This document shows positions 9,242 to 18,236 of a stretch of DNA of 64,000 nucleotides, piece by piece; the first letter of the stretch is position 1, and each line of letters begins with the position of its first letter. The notes beneath the pieces are model-generated. The model was given only the letters and a program-made list of their open reading frames with translations. It had not been told where the DNA came from and did no database searches. The stretch covers positions 1,488,001-1,552,000 of the forward strand of contig OX595994.1 in the NCBI GenBank assembly GCA_951394045.1, given 5' to 3'. This DNA comes from Nitzschia sp. DOCU1. Its lineage: Eukaryota; Bacillariophyta; Bacillariophyceae; Bacillariales; Bacillariaceae. Both the position numbers and the translations under genes were made by a program.

Positions 9242-10195
9242 ATGGATATCCCTCTACCACACATTGAAATTTTCTTTGATGGCTCAACCAAAGACTCTAA
9301 TCCGGGATTAGGAGGTGCCGCCGCGATTCTGATTGCCAAGTGGATTAACCGGGATAAATCAATGACCGAACAGGTGATTTCCTCCGTTTCAAATAGGATG
9401 GGCGTGACGGGAAATAACTGTGCCGAGTACTATGGATTGATCCTGGGATTGAGAGAATTGTTGCACTGCTATCCAGACTCTGCTGTAGATCTATCAATCA
9501 TTGGTGATTCCGAAATTGTTATCAAACAGTTGAAAGGCGAGTATCAGGTTCGTGACGAAGTTCTGAAGAATTATTACTTAGTCACCAAGGGCCTCTTGTC
9601 AGAAATTGCGAGGAAGGCTCGTCGAGGTGAAAAAGGATCTGTAAAGCTTATACACATCCGAAGGGATCAAAACCAGCGTGCTGATGCTCTGGCCAAATTA
9701 GCCGCGGGTAAAAGTGTCATTCCAAACCTCCGGTACTGGCACTACCCTTGTCTAGGATCATTCTATGATGGGTACATCACTGGTGGGATTATCGAAGATT
9801 TTCCTGTGAAAGTAGCACATGATTTTGGGGCGGCTGCTTATACTCCAGAGGTGTACATTGACGCCCAAACTCTTCGTTCTGTCTATGGGGACCAAACTTT
9901 GATGTCAGTTAAATCCACGGGTCGGAAGAACCTCATTGAGGGAAGGTCTGAAATGACCATCCTCGGTTCTTGTAGCATTGAAATCACCTTTGGGCACGGC
10001 ACCATCAAGATTGATGATGCTTTGGTGGTAGATTTTCTTCCATGGCCTCTGCAGATATCGTGTGATCATCCTGCTTGTACGAGAGAAAAATCTTTGGACG
10101 CGGCCGTGGTTTTCAGGTTCCTACAGGAGATAATTGGCGAAGTCAGGTTCCTCCCCGACACCAACGACATCCTTATTGGACGTCGGATAAGATGA
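9242..10195 (+). CDS. RNase H-domain protein (RNase HI fold)
   Basis: 317 residues, single exon, ATG at 9242. Residues about 7-157 form a type-1 RNase H domain with all four metal-binding acidic positions: D13 (FFDGSTKDSNPG), E62 (NNCAEYYGL), D89 (IIGDSEIVIKQL) and D148 (NQRADALAKLA). This spacing fits stand-alone RVT_3-type RNase H proteins. The fold hydrolyses RNA in RNA/DNA hybrids and the active site looks intact. The C-terminal ~160 residues are conserved-looking but not recognised. No reverse transcriptase or integrase is nearby, so it is not obviously part of a retroelement. No organelle presequence is apparent. Confidence 0.88.
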   Translation: MDIPLPHIEIFFDGSTKDSNPGLGGAAAILIAKWINRDKSMTEQVISSVSNRMGVTGNNCAEYYGLILGLRELLHCYPDSAVDLSIIGDSEIVIKQLKGEYQVRDEVLKNYYLVTKGLLSEIARKARRGEKGSVKLIHIRRDQNQRADALAKLAAGKSVIPNLRYWHYPCLGSFYDGYITGGIIEDFPVKVAHDFGAAAYTPEVYIDAQTLRSVYGDQTLMSVKSTGRKNLIEGRSEMTILGSCSIEITFGHGTIKIDDALVVDFLPWPLQISCDHPACTREKSLDAAVVFRFLQEIIGEVRFLPDTNDILIGRRIR

Positions 10196-10731
10196 TAGCT
10201 GCAATTTGATTACGCCTTGAGTTGTCAAAGATTATCCACTGATCGTTGAGAGAAGGTGGCTAATGGCTGCACATTTCGAAATCGGTTTACTGGGGCCTCT
10301 ACATAAATGAAGTAGAGCATAAGAAAGTACTTGTTGCTAATACATTATGTTTGCGTTTTAGAATTTCCACTTAACGACGTTGAATTGTTGTCACTATGAC
10401 CAAAACAAAACAATAGATTCAAAATATACTAATTATCCTGAAAGTTAGCATAGATGATACGAAATAGATGACGATGCGTGGTATTCAAAGTTGCTGGAGG
10501 ACTATCCTTGCTGCAACCGAAATGCAGTAGCAGTGTTAAATGTAGACGGCTCGTCTGCAACCCGGCATCCGTGAGGAAGAGCTACGCATGCTTTCTTGGA
10601 CCAATCTTCCTTCAGACGCGAGATCTATGCAGGACGGGGATGTCCGTGTCGGGCGTTGGTTTCCTCGAGTCGTCAGTCATGATCCTATCAACTAACTTTG
10701 GTTGACAGTCCTCTTTCCATGGCGACGAACT
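10196..10731. other. Intergenic between convergent genes, 0.54 kb
   Basis: AT-rich, no supported gene. A 75-codon frame at 10478-10705 starts with GTG and has no conserved features. Confidence 0.6.
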
Positions 10732-12207
10732 TCACGTTTTCGCCCCTGGAATCGTCTTTTCACGGCGATGCAGCCATACGAAGTATGGAATTTGTGAAAG
10801 CAGTGCCACACCAGACCCAATGTTAACCGCTTGGGACTGGCCATTTGCTGCAGCAGAAATCATGGGGTACTGCAAGAGACTGGCCAAGGCACTTATCAGA
10901 AGACCAAGGCCGGCCAGAGTGCCAAAGTTGGTGTAACCAAATCTGTTCCCGCAGTTAGCAAAGTACATACCAAAGATCAGGAGTCGTCCCACCCCGTATA
11001 AAACCAACCCCACGCTCTGGACTTTTAACGAAATATCGGAGGCCAAAAAGAAGAAGGACCCAGCACACATGATCGTCGCCAAGCCTTGGGTGATTCCCAA
11101 ACTCAACTTATCAGACAGGAACCCTCCCGCGGGTGAGACGACCGTCGCCGACGCGTAGACAATGGAAAAGAGGTCGGTGTAAAACCCGTCGTCGCCCTTT
11201 TCCTCCAGTTGAAATCCGATTGATCCGATGTAATATTGAAGCGGAATTAAACATACTGAGAACCAAATACAGAGACCGATGTACTCAGCACTCATAAGCT
11301 GTTCCAGAGTAGTGGGCGGCGACGCTTGGGAGGCGGATTCTTCGCTTGAAACAACGTCAGGATCAGTGGCTTCAGCGCTTTCCATAACATGTAGCTTTGC
11401 TTCTACCTCCTCATTAGGAACTTCAGAATCTTCTTGAATGACGGCAATTGTCGAACTTCTTTCGTCGCCAGCAGCGGACGATCCCTTGGAATCGTCATAA
11501 ATATTTTGGCAGGTAGAACTGACCTCTCGAGCCTTAGTTGCCGTTGCCGTGTTGTCATCCTTGCTTTCACCTTCAGCCTGAACATCCCCTGACTTTTCCA
11601 AAATAAAAGATTTGCCTTTGGGGAGCAGGAGTACGGCGCACACACCGATTGCCATCACAAGTATAGCAAAGGTTGAAAATCTCAACTTTCGTGTACCCAC
11701 ACTATCTCCACTCGATAATGCCAAAAATACTAGACCAGAGATTTGGAAGGCGCCTGACAATGTCGCAATCACAGTGCCCGATGTGTTTGGGAACAAACCA
11801 GCAACCGGCTGAACGCACAATTGTGCCCCGGATCCCACTCCCACGGCAAAGAGGCTAACACCCAAGGCAGGTGCATTATTTGGATCACTCCATGCCACTC
11901 CCAACGAACCAAGGGCCACAATGAAAATGCAAGTGGAGGCCACGCTCTTGGTTCCAAATCGATCTCGTGCCAATCCCACAAAGAATCGACCTCCTTGAGT
12001 ACTCCACGCCCCAACTGTGTAAATAGCACCTAGAGTGGACTCGTCCAATGTCGACCCATCTGCTTGTAATTGCTTTCGTAAGGCCGGCCAGCCGTAGACT
12101 ACGCCAGCCACCATGGCCACAGTCATAAAGCAAAAGACATACAAGACCCACCGACGCAAGGGAGAAGCATTCCACTTTGAATCATCAACACAACATGGTG
12201 ACGGCAT
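10732..12207 (-). CDS. MFS transporter, SLC43/FMP42-like
   Basis: 491 residues, single exon, ATG at 12207. The hydropathy pattern fits 12 membrane spans in two halves, separated by an acidic, Ser/Glu-rich cytosolic loop of about 100 residues (roughly 205-300). The first half contains VVYGWPALRKQL and IYTVGAWSTQGGRFFVGLARDRFGTK. The second motif is the loop 2-3 signature of the LAT3/SLC43-FMP42 branch as I remember it. LAT3 members carry large neutral amino acids and FMP42 is a yeast mitochondrial-proteome protein, so an amino acid or other small organic solute is plausible. The substrate cannot be read from the sequence. Membrane location is not certain; no plastid or mitochondrial presequence stands out. 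Confidence 0.85.
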   Translation of the reverse strand: MPSPCCVDDSKWNASPLRRWVLYVFCFMTVAMVAGVVYGWPALRKQLQADGSTLDESTLGAIYTVGAWSTQGGRFFVGLARDRFGTKSVASTCIFIVALGSLGVAWSDPNNAPALGVSLFAVGVGSGAQLCVQPVAGLFPNTSGTVIATLSGAFQISGLVFLALSSGDSVGTRKLRFSTFAILVMAIGVCAVLLLPKGKSFILEKSGDVQAEGESKDDNTATATKAREVSSTCQNIYDDSKGSSAAGDERSSTIAVIQEDSEVPNEEVEAKLHVMESAEATDPDVVSSEESASQASPPTTLEQLMSAEYIGLCIWFSVCLIPLQYYIGSIGFQLEEKGDDGFYTDLFSIVYASATVVSPAGGFLSDKLSLGITQGLATIMCAGSFFFLASDISLKVQSVGLVLYGVGRLLIFGMYFANCGNRFGYTNFGTLAGLGLLISALASLLQYPMISAAANGQSQAVNIGSGVALLSQIPYFVWLHRREKTIPGAKT

Positions 12208-12955
12208 TGCTCCTCTTAGAAAAGGAAATTAGGCGATTTGTGCGCGCCGAAGTTCTTGGAAGAATGATCGATCGTCGGATGAAGTTCTGTACGATGATCT
12301 GGCGAAACTGCAGGCCAGTGCGCTCTTGAACCTCCTCCAAAGGACCCAGGTTATAATCCAATGGACCACAAATGCTTTCCTTCTTTTTCAACTTGTTGTG
12401 GAGCATTCTCTTTTTATGGAGTGAAGGTCGAAACTTGCGCCACGGCAACCCGCTCGGAGAGTTGCCCCTTCGCCGCCTCGCTTCATTTTTCCACAAAAGA
12501 ACAAACGTGTGACGCATTTTTCTTCGAACGTTGCCCACACATCCATCGAGTCGAATCGGTCAAAACACTGGCGAAAGTTGGAAAATAGCTGCGACAGAGT
12601 ACTGTAGTAGAGACTTGGACTCGACTACTAGAAATGTAGTAAATCGTGCTAACGAGATGAGATCCTCTATCGACGCTCCTTTACGAGCTGATGGGTAGAA
12701 ACGGCGCAAAAGCCGCCAAAACGAGAAGATCGAACTATGATATCCGTCATCGCCCACAATGCTTTCTAAAAGTACATTTTAAAAGCCTATAGCTCTTCCG
12801 GCCATTCAGACTTTCCATGTAGAATCGTCCTGTATTCATCAGAATGAGTTCATCTTGCCGGCTAGGTGCAGCTGGGGGCGAAGATAGATTCTTTTAGTTT
12901 CCTTCAAATAATGGCAAATCATCATTCGCACTACCACTTCGTCCCATCATTACGG
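12208..12955. other. Intergenic, 0.75 kb
   Basis: Upstream of the MFS gene and downstream of the plastid unknown, both on the minus strand. TAGTAG-type motifs occur at about 12602-12640. A 117-codon minus-strand frame overlapping the MFS start lacks a good ATG and was not accepted. Confidence 0.55.
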
Positions 12956-13729
12956 TCAATTTTTTGTTGTCAATAGTACTTCCATCCGGTCAGAGTCTAA
13001 AAAGTCGATCTTGCTGCCATCAGGCACTTCCTCGCCCACCTTTGCTAGCTGGGGAACTTCGACCGTATCCAAGAAAATCGCAAGAAGACATTCGGCCCTG
13101 CTCACTGCGAACAATGGATCATCCTTGATTCGGTAATCTAAATCCTTGGGGTCCTCTTCCGTTTTCAATACCCCAAATGTACTCCATTCATTGTACTTTT
13201 GAACCCATCCCACATTCGAAACCCGCTCATACAGCGTTGCCTCGAGGTCGTCCAGCCGCATAATCACACCCAGCACACGCCCAGCAATCGTTTGTTCTTC
13301 CTTGGCAGTCAACTTCATCCCGTCTTGGTCGCTGGTGTCTTGCCTCTTTGAAATGGCTGCAGAAGCAATTTTTCCTGCCGTCAAGGCAACATCCAAGGGT
13401 TTGACATTGTCCGTCGCCCGAAATACCATTCCTTCCACCTTTCGTGCCCGAGCTTTCAAAGCGTCTGTAATAGCATTGATTGTAGTGGGATGCAAGGATG
13501 GTCGAATTCCGGTGGTTTCTCGTATCGGGTCGCCCTTTTGGGCATGTAGGGCAGTAGTAGCAGCTCGTGGCAGATGGAATCCTACGACGACTCGCGGTCG
13601 GACTCGAAGTTGTTCCGATGACGACGACGACGACGACCTTGAAGGCAAAAGTCCAAACGCCAATGTGTTGTGCGGCGCCAACAACAAAGCTAATAGGGCA
13701 ATCCAGAAAATCCGTGATCTCTCCATCAT
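12956..13729 (-). CDS. Plastid-targeted conserved unknown protein
   Basis: 257 residues with two consecutive ATGs at 13729 and 13726. The N-terminus is a typical diatom bipartite presequence. It has a signal peptide (about residues 8-24, ALLALLLAPHNTLAFG), cleavage in an A-F motif, and a transit-peptide-like Ser/Arg-rich stretch. The mature part is alpha-helical with no recognised domain. Blocks include KARARKVEGMVFRATDNVKP, TIAGRVLGVIMRLDDLEATL and DDPLFAVSRAECLLAIFLD. The function is unknown; location in the plastid stroma or membranes is inferred from the presequence. The Ser run near residue 33 is encoded by a GAC/GTC-type repeat and may vary between strains. Confidence 0.8.
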   Translation of the reverse strand: MMERSRIFWIALLALLLAPHNTLAFGLLPSRSSSSSSSEQLRVRPRVVVGFHLPRAATTALHAQKGDPIRETTGIRPSLHPTTINAITDALKARARKVEGMVFRATDNVKPLDVALTAGKIASAAISKRQDTSDQDGMKLTAKEEQTIAGRVLGVIMRLDDLEATLYERVSNVGWVQKYNEWSTFGVLKTEEDPKDLDYRIKDDPLFAVSRAECLLAIFLDTVEVPQLAKVGEEVPDGSKIDFLDSDRMEVLLTTKN

Positions 13730-14231
13730 CTGTACAAAGGACGGATATCTTTAGCACTCCAACACCAGCAGATCGCTGCAGTTATGTGCCAATCCATCGA
13801 AATCTTGTTCATGGTGACGACGACGACATCCTCACCTTCGTTTCTCGTTGTGGACATCATGGCTTCCACGTTCCACGTGTTGATTGGCGGATGTTGGACG
13901 CATATATCTTCGACTACTCCGAGCAGAACCTTGGACAATCGACCCTTTCGATCATTTTGATTTTGAAACCCGGACCTGGCGTCTTTACGTCGTCAGGTTC
14001 GCCTTTGGTCGCCATCGCGCATTTTTGATCGATGGATCGGATGCAAGAAAAGCAGCCAAGCCCTATGTACAACGCTCGTCGCACGCAGCTCGTCATTCCT
14101 ATTACGGCAGTAAGGCGAGAACAAAACCAGTGGTTCACACCTGCTGGGGAATGTTCATTGAAAAGTTTCGGAAGCTTGTAGTGTATTGTTGGAGTCAGGT
14201 GAAAAAGGTTGCTTCGGTTGAAAGTCCCACG
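13730..14231. promoter_or_regulatory. Divergent promoter region
   Basis: A 502-base spacer between the divergent genes at 12956 and 14232. The plus-strand frame of the next gene is open upstream to 13884 and has an in-frame ATG at 14151, so part of this stretch may be translated. Confidence 0.45.
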
Positions 14232-15794
14232 ATGAGGTCACGTCTACTGTTGTTTCAGCAAAATCGCCGCTTCCTTCGCGCTGCAGTGACGGGAATGCCG
14301 GCCTCCCTTCCAGCAGTGTCGACAACTCGACTCTATCACAGTTCGATTCCTCCTCCAGCGGCCAGTAATACTACGAAGGAATCTCGTCTGAGTGCTCCAC
14401 GTGCCGCCCGAGCTGTCAGTTTGTTGCCATCCTATCTTGCCGATGCACGGGCCGTACAGAAATATTCTCCCGACACTCCTAATGGCGCATTGCAACTAAG
14501 TGTCGCCGAGAATCAAATGCTTGAAGACTTGCTTATACCTAGCTTGATGCAAATGTATGGGATGCAAGAATTTCCGGCGGATGCCATTTACTATCAACCC
14601 ACCCATGGTCGTCCGGAAACCCGAATAGCCATGGCAGACTATTTGGGGGATATTTTGGGTCTGTCTAGAAAAATGGATCCAGATGGAATTGTGGTCGGGG
14701 CGGGTTGTAATGCTGTCTTGGAGAATTTGTGCATTGCCTTGGCGGAGCCTGGGGAGGGTGTGATGATTCCGACGCCATACTATGCGGCATTTGAATTCGA
14801 TCTGGTGGCTCGAGCTGGTAAGTTATATGTGTCGGGTATCAGTCGAACCGACGACTTGGTGACCCGAGAAACTCATTTGTTGCCTTCTGTAGGTTTGTCC
14901 ATTGTACCTGTCACGACGATGGAACATCAAGACTTTGATGAAACTCATTCCATCCCTGAATCGGCATATTATCCCACAGCGGCGTCGCTGGATGCTGCCG
15001 TCCAACATGCAGAGCAAAATGGTGTAACACCCCGGATCCTATTGATCAGTCATCCTATGAATCCACTTGGGATCTGTTATCCCCCTCAAGTGATTCAAGA
15101 AATCGTAGATTGGTGCCGCGAACGCGAAATTCATTTGATCAGTGACGAGATTTATGCGGGCAGCGTGTACCGTCCCGACCAGGCCAATTTTGTATCCGCC
15201 TTGGAAGTGGCTTCCAATAATGAAAACGACGGCAAGTATTTGGGATTGGGTCCTTTTATTCACTTGGTATATGCATTTTCCAAAGATTTTGCTCTGTCGG
15301 GATTACGAGTTGGAGCCTTGTATTCTGAAAATCCAGAAATCCGCCTCCCGCTTCAAAAACTAAATGACTTGTGCTCGATATCTTCCCAAACGCAACTTTT
15401 GGTCGAGCGAATGTTAACTACGGCATCTGGTGATCCAAGCGTATCCTGGACTCGACGATTCATGGCTAGGAATCACGAACGTTTACGAGCCAGGGGCGAT
15501 GCCTGGGAACAATGCTTGGACGAGCTTGGCATACCGCACCTCCAGTCCACAGCGGGACTCTTTGTCTGGATGGACTTTTCCGAATTCTTGCCAGTGGACG
15601 GGACCGCCGATGAGCGGGAACGAGCTCTCTATTTGGAGCTGCTGAAGGAACATGGACTATTGTTTACGCCAGGACGAAGTATGAAGAATGAACGACCTGG
15701 CTTCTTCCGATGCGTTTTCACTGCAGCTAACGATGAAGAGTTTGAGCTGGGCATGGAGCGGCTACGAAAATATGTACAAGCTAAGCGATCATAA
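14232..15794 (+). CDS. PLP-dependent aminotransferase, ACC synthase-like
   Basis: 520 residues from the ATG at 14232; an in-frame ATG at 14151 would add 27. The N-terminus (MRSRLLLFQQNRRFLRAA, then TTRLYHSS) looks like a mitochondrial presequence. The fold-type I aminotransferase domain has SVAENQMLEDLL, YYQPTHGRPETRIAMADYL, PTPYYAAFEFDL, ISHPMNPLG, DEIYAG and the PLP-binding lysine K351 in FSKDFALSGLRVG. The AENQ and PYYxxF motifs place it in the ACC synthase/ACCS-like branch. Animal and microbial members of that branch often do not make ACC and act as aminotransferases or lyases. Its reaction here is therefore open; no ACC oxidase gene is in the window. Confidence 0.88.
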   Translation: MRSRLLLFQQNRRFLRAAVTGMPASLPAVSTTRLYHSSIPPPAASNTTKESRLSAPRAARAVSLLPSYLADARAVQKYSPDTPNGALQLSVAENQMLEDLLIPSLMQMYGMQEFPADAIYYQPTHGRPETRIAMADYLGDILGLSRKMDPDGIVVGAGCNAVLENLCIALAEPGEGVMIPTPYYAAFEFDLVARAGKLYVSGISRTDDLVTRETHLLPSVGLSIVPVTTMEHQDFDETHSIPESAYYPTAASLDAAVQHAEQNGVTPRILLISHPMNPLGICYPPQVIQEIVDWCREREIHLISDEIYAGSVYRPDQANFVSALEVASNNENDGKYLGLGPFIHLVYAFSKDFALSGLRVGALYSENPEIRLPLQKLNDLCSISSQTQLLVERMLTTASGDPSVSWTRRFMARNHERLRARGDAWEQCLDELGIPHLQSTAGLFVWMDFSEFLPVDGTADERERALYLELLKEHGLLFTPGRSMKNERPGFFRCVFTAANDEEFELGMERLRKYVQAKRS

Positions 15795-15941
15795 CAGTTT
15801 CAATCACTGTCGCGGCAAGATATTGACTCTACTGTAATAGTAGTATGTACACAAAACGTGACCGCAGAACGCAGCAGTCACCTGCATCTACCTCCCCGCC
15901 AGTTGTCAGTCGCTCGACCGACCCTTCGGCCTATTTTTCGC

Positions 15942-16522
15942 CTATCGAAGCTTTTTGTACAAGAGGTAGCAATGCGGCGGGTCGATTCTCCGGTAATAGT
16001 TCTCCACCATTTCACCCTTTACAAATCCAAATCGTTTTGTGTAAAAGTCAATGGCATCCTCATTCGAAATTTGCACATGCAAGGCAATCTCCTCCACATC
16101 TTTGAAATCCGTATCTTTGCGCTCCTCATAGGAATCCAATATTGACTGAATCAACTGCGTTCCAATGGTTCGTCCTCTATAAGCAGCCAGCACTCCCAAC
16201 GTCATTATATACAAGCGCTGCTTGGTGGTGTCATTCGCCATGCCTTCGACTCGCGCACATGCGGCGCCGACGACAAAACCACCAAAATAAGCAAATTTGC
16301 AGAGTCCTTCATCTTTACGATCTGTCACTTCTTTGTAGAATGTCTCTTGATATTGAACCGGAAAACACGCCAAATTCACTTTTCTCAGCTGTCAAAACAT
16401 GTGCAGAACGGCACGTGAGATCCAAAGCGTACTTCAGTTAGTCTTCTCTGATTTAGGCAGCGTACCTGCTCCACATTATCTTGCGTAATGGCACCAAATT
16501 CAACATTCAAAGCTTTCACCAT
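15942..16522 (-). CDS. NAA50: N-alpha-acetyltransferase 50 (NatE catalytic subunit)
   Basis: Two exons, 16466-16522 and 15942-16388, give 167 residues; human NAA50 has about 169. The join DNVEQ/LRKVNLACFPVQYQ reproduces the family segment that precedes the FPVxY substrate loop. The exon 1 frame also reads on into the intron, which could mislead a gene finder. The GNAT core has KFAYFGGFVVGAACARVEG, RLYIMTLGVLAAYRGRTIGT (acetyl-CoA loop R/Q-x-x-G-x-G/A, here RGRTIG) and LHVQISNEDAIDFYTKRFGF. The enzyme acetylates N-terminal Met of nascent chains and works with NAA10/NAA15 at the ribosome. It lies convergent with the aminotransferase gene. Confidence 0.93.
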
Positions 16523-17276
16523 GTTGTTTGTACAGGGGGGCCCAATCGTCATCAAAGGCAAGCAAGCATGAACTAGAATGGTGTAAAATGAAATCACAAC
16601 ACACTGTCGAAGTGCTGTTGCTGCAAAGCTGTGGGGCTACACAAATGCATTGGTGCCAGCAAGCTAGCAAAGCAACCAACCACCGAAAAAGGCCTTCGGC
16701 GTCGATCGTGTGTCTCTCTCTCCGTTGGCTCGCGTTTTTTCGCTTCGAGAATTCCGATTTGCTGAATGAATTCTGACCGACGGACGGACAGATAAATGAG
16801 CGGTCGGTGGGAGGTGCTGACTTGGCAACGCGTGGCGCAAAATAGATCCACAGATAGTTCCCGGATCCTCATTCACGAGTTCTAGAGGCCTTGCTACTTC
16901 TTGAAAAGCGAAGAATTCGAGTGAAAGGGCCTTCGTCTAGTAGTAGTTTGGCTAATACGATATTCCATGAAGCGTGTGTGCATCTTCTGCTAGTAGTAGT
17001 AGCTAGGTAGAAGCATGAGATGAGAATGAAGGTAAATCTTCTCGATACGAGTAGCTGTGAAATCGCTGTCTACCAGACTTTGGCCTTACTAGGTCGATAC
17101 CATCGCTCTTTCTTAGTTTATAGATAGTATGCATACTGCAGGCACTAGTTAGTATAATGGTTTATTTGTTCTAATCTCCAAACAATTGGACGCAGCTGAA
17201 AATTCCTACCATGCCCGGCTTAATCGACAAGAAAGATTGCCATTTTCATACTACTAAGCTGTAGTAGCTACACTTT
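16523..17276. other. Intergenic, 0.75 kb
   Basis: Upstream of NAA50 and downstream of the uL29m gene. CTAGTAG repeats occur at about 16935-16950 and 16990-17012. Several open frames here lack conserved features. Confidence 0.55.
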
Positions 17277-17825
17277 CTATTTTGCCTCAGCAACTTCAAT
17301 GTCATCCATATCCTCCGATTCGTCCTGAAGTGCTTGCTCCAATTTACTAGCCTGATGTTCCGCAATCTTTCTTCGTTTTCGTTCTCCCAAGACTTGCTTG
17401 ATGGCTTGCATACTCTTTTGGACTTTTTTCAATCGTAGCGGTTGCGGAAAGATCAACTGGCGTCGTCTCGACAATTGCTGTTCGGTCAATAGCATATTCT
17501 TTTCCTTGTACAAGACATACCACAACTTGTGCAAATCTTCGTACGATTTGCGCCGCAACTCTTGAACGCTCCAGGATCTGCCAACGGGTTGGGTGGATCG
17601 AGTATTGCGGTCGACGGAATCTCGAAAAGCGTCCAATGGACTGGGATTATACGTAGTAGATAGCGATCGTAGTGACACGTTGTGTACAGATGACCAGCCA
17701 GAGGACATTGACAAGACAGCAGGATTCGTGTAGGACGCAGTGGTCGATGCTGCTGCTGTGGGCGGCACACATTGAATGACCGCCTGGGATATTCGTCGTC
17801 CTCCACGTGCACAGGCACTCCACAT
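17277..17825 (-). CDS. MRPL47: Mitochondrial large-subunit ribosomal protein uL29m (MRPL47)
   Basis: 182 residues from the ATG at 17825. Residues 1 to about 75 are Ser/Thr/Arg-rich and act as a presequence. The family core follows: GRSWSVQELRRKSYEDLHKL, then WYVLYKEKNMLLTE, the hallmark of the MRP-L47/uL29m family, and a basic helix (LKKVQKSMQAIKQVLGERKR). The C-terminus is an acidic tail. uL29m sits near the peptide exit tunnel of the mitoribosome. It is divergently arranged with the calpain gene across 411 bases. Confidence 0.92.
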   Translation of the reverse strand: MWSACARGGRRISQAVIQCVPPTAAASTTASYTNPAVLSMSSGWSSVHNVSLRSLSTTYNPSPLDAFRDSVDRNTRSTQPVGRSWSVQELRRKSYEDLHKLWYVLYKEKNMLLTEQQLSRRRQLIFPQPLRLKKVQKSMQAIKQVLGERKRRKIAEHQASKLEQALQDESEDMDDIEVAEAK

Positions 17826-18236
17826 CTTGGAACACAAAGAGTTGAAAAATAGATCAAGAGGGGGATGTGCAGATTTCTTCAGCAGCAGAAGGGTGCAATT
17901 TCGATTACAGCAGCGATTTTGTCATCATCCAAACGCTCGGGAATCGGCGACGGCGCGTCTCAGCGTCATGGTCGACGAGCTTTTGTGAGGCTGTCATTGA
18001 ACGAGGAGCAGACGGCAGATGACTACATCGACCACACCCACCTCAAAGGAGATAATTTAGTCCCTCGCAAACGGCACGGCACGGACGGCAGCAAGTTTGA
18101 ACGTTTTCCACGGCGACAATGACGCATTGTTTGTGTCCCTTGCTGTATTGGACCACCCAAAGTTGCCTTCCTCATTGAGACAGCTCTATTGTTGTACACA
18201 GTTATCAACGATCCGTTGCTTAGACGGGATGCCACC
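17826..18236. promoter_or_regulatory. Divergent promoter region
   Basis: A 411-base spacer between uL29m (minus) and the calpain gene (plus). No conserved element recognised. Confidence 0.5.

Noticed and set aside
12185..12538. 117-codon minus-strand frame overlapping the start of the MFS gene
   Set aside because: It starts with GTG, overlaps the MFS CDS by 23 bases in another frame and shows no family resemblance; more likely leader sequence.
13302..13757. Long frames on both strands over the plastid unknown gene
   Set aside because: They are antisense or alternative-frame shadows of the signal-peptide-bearing CDS.
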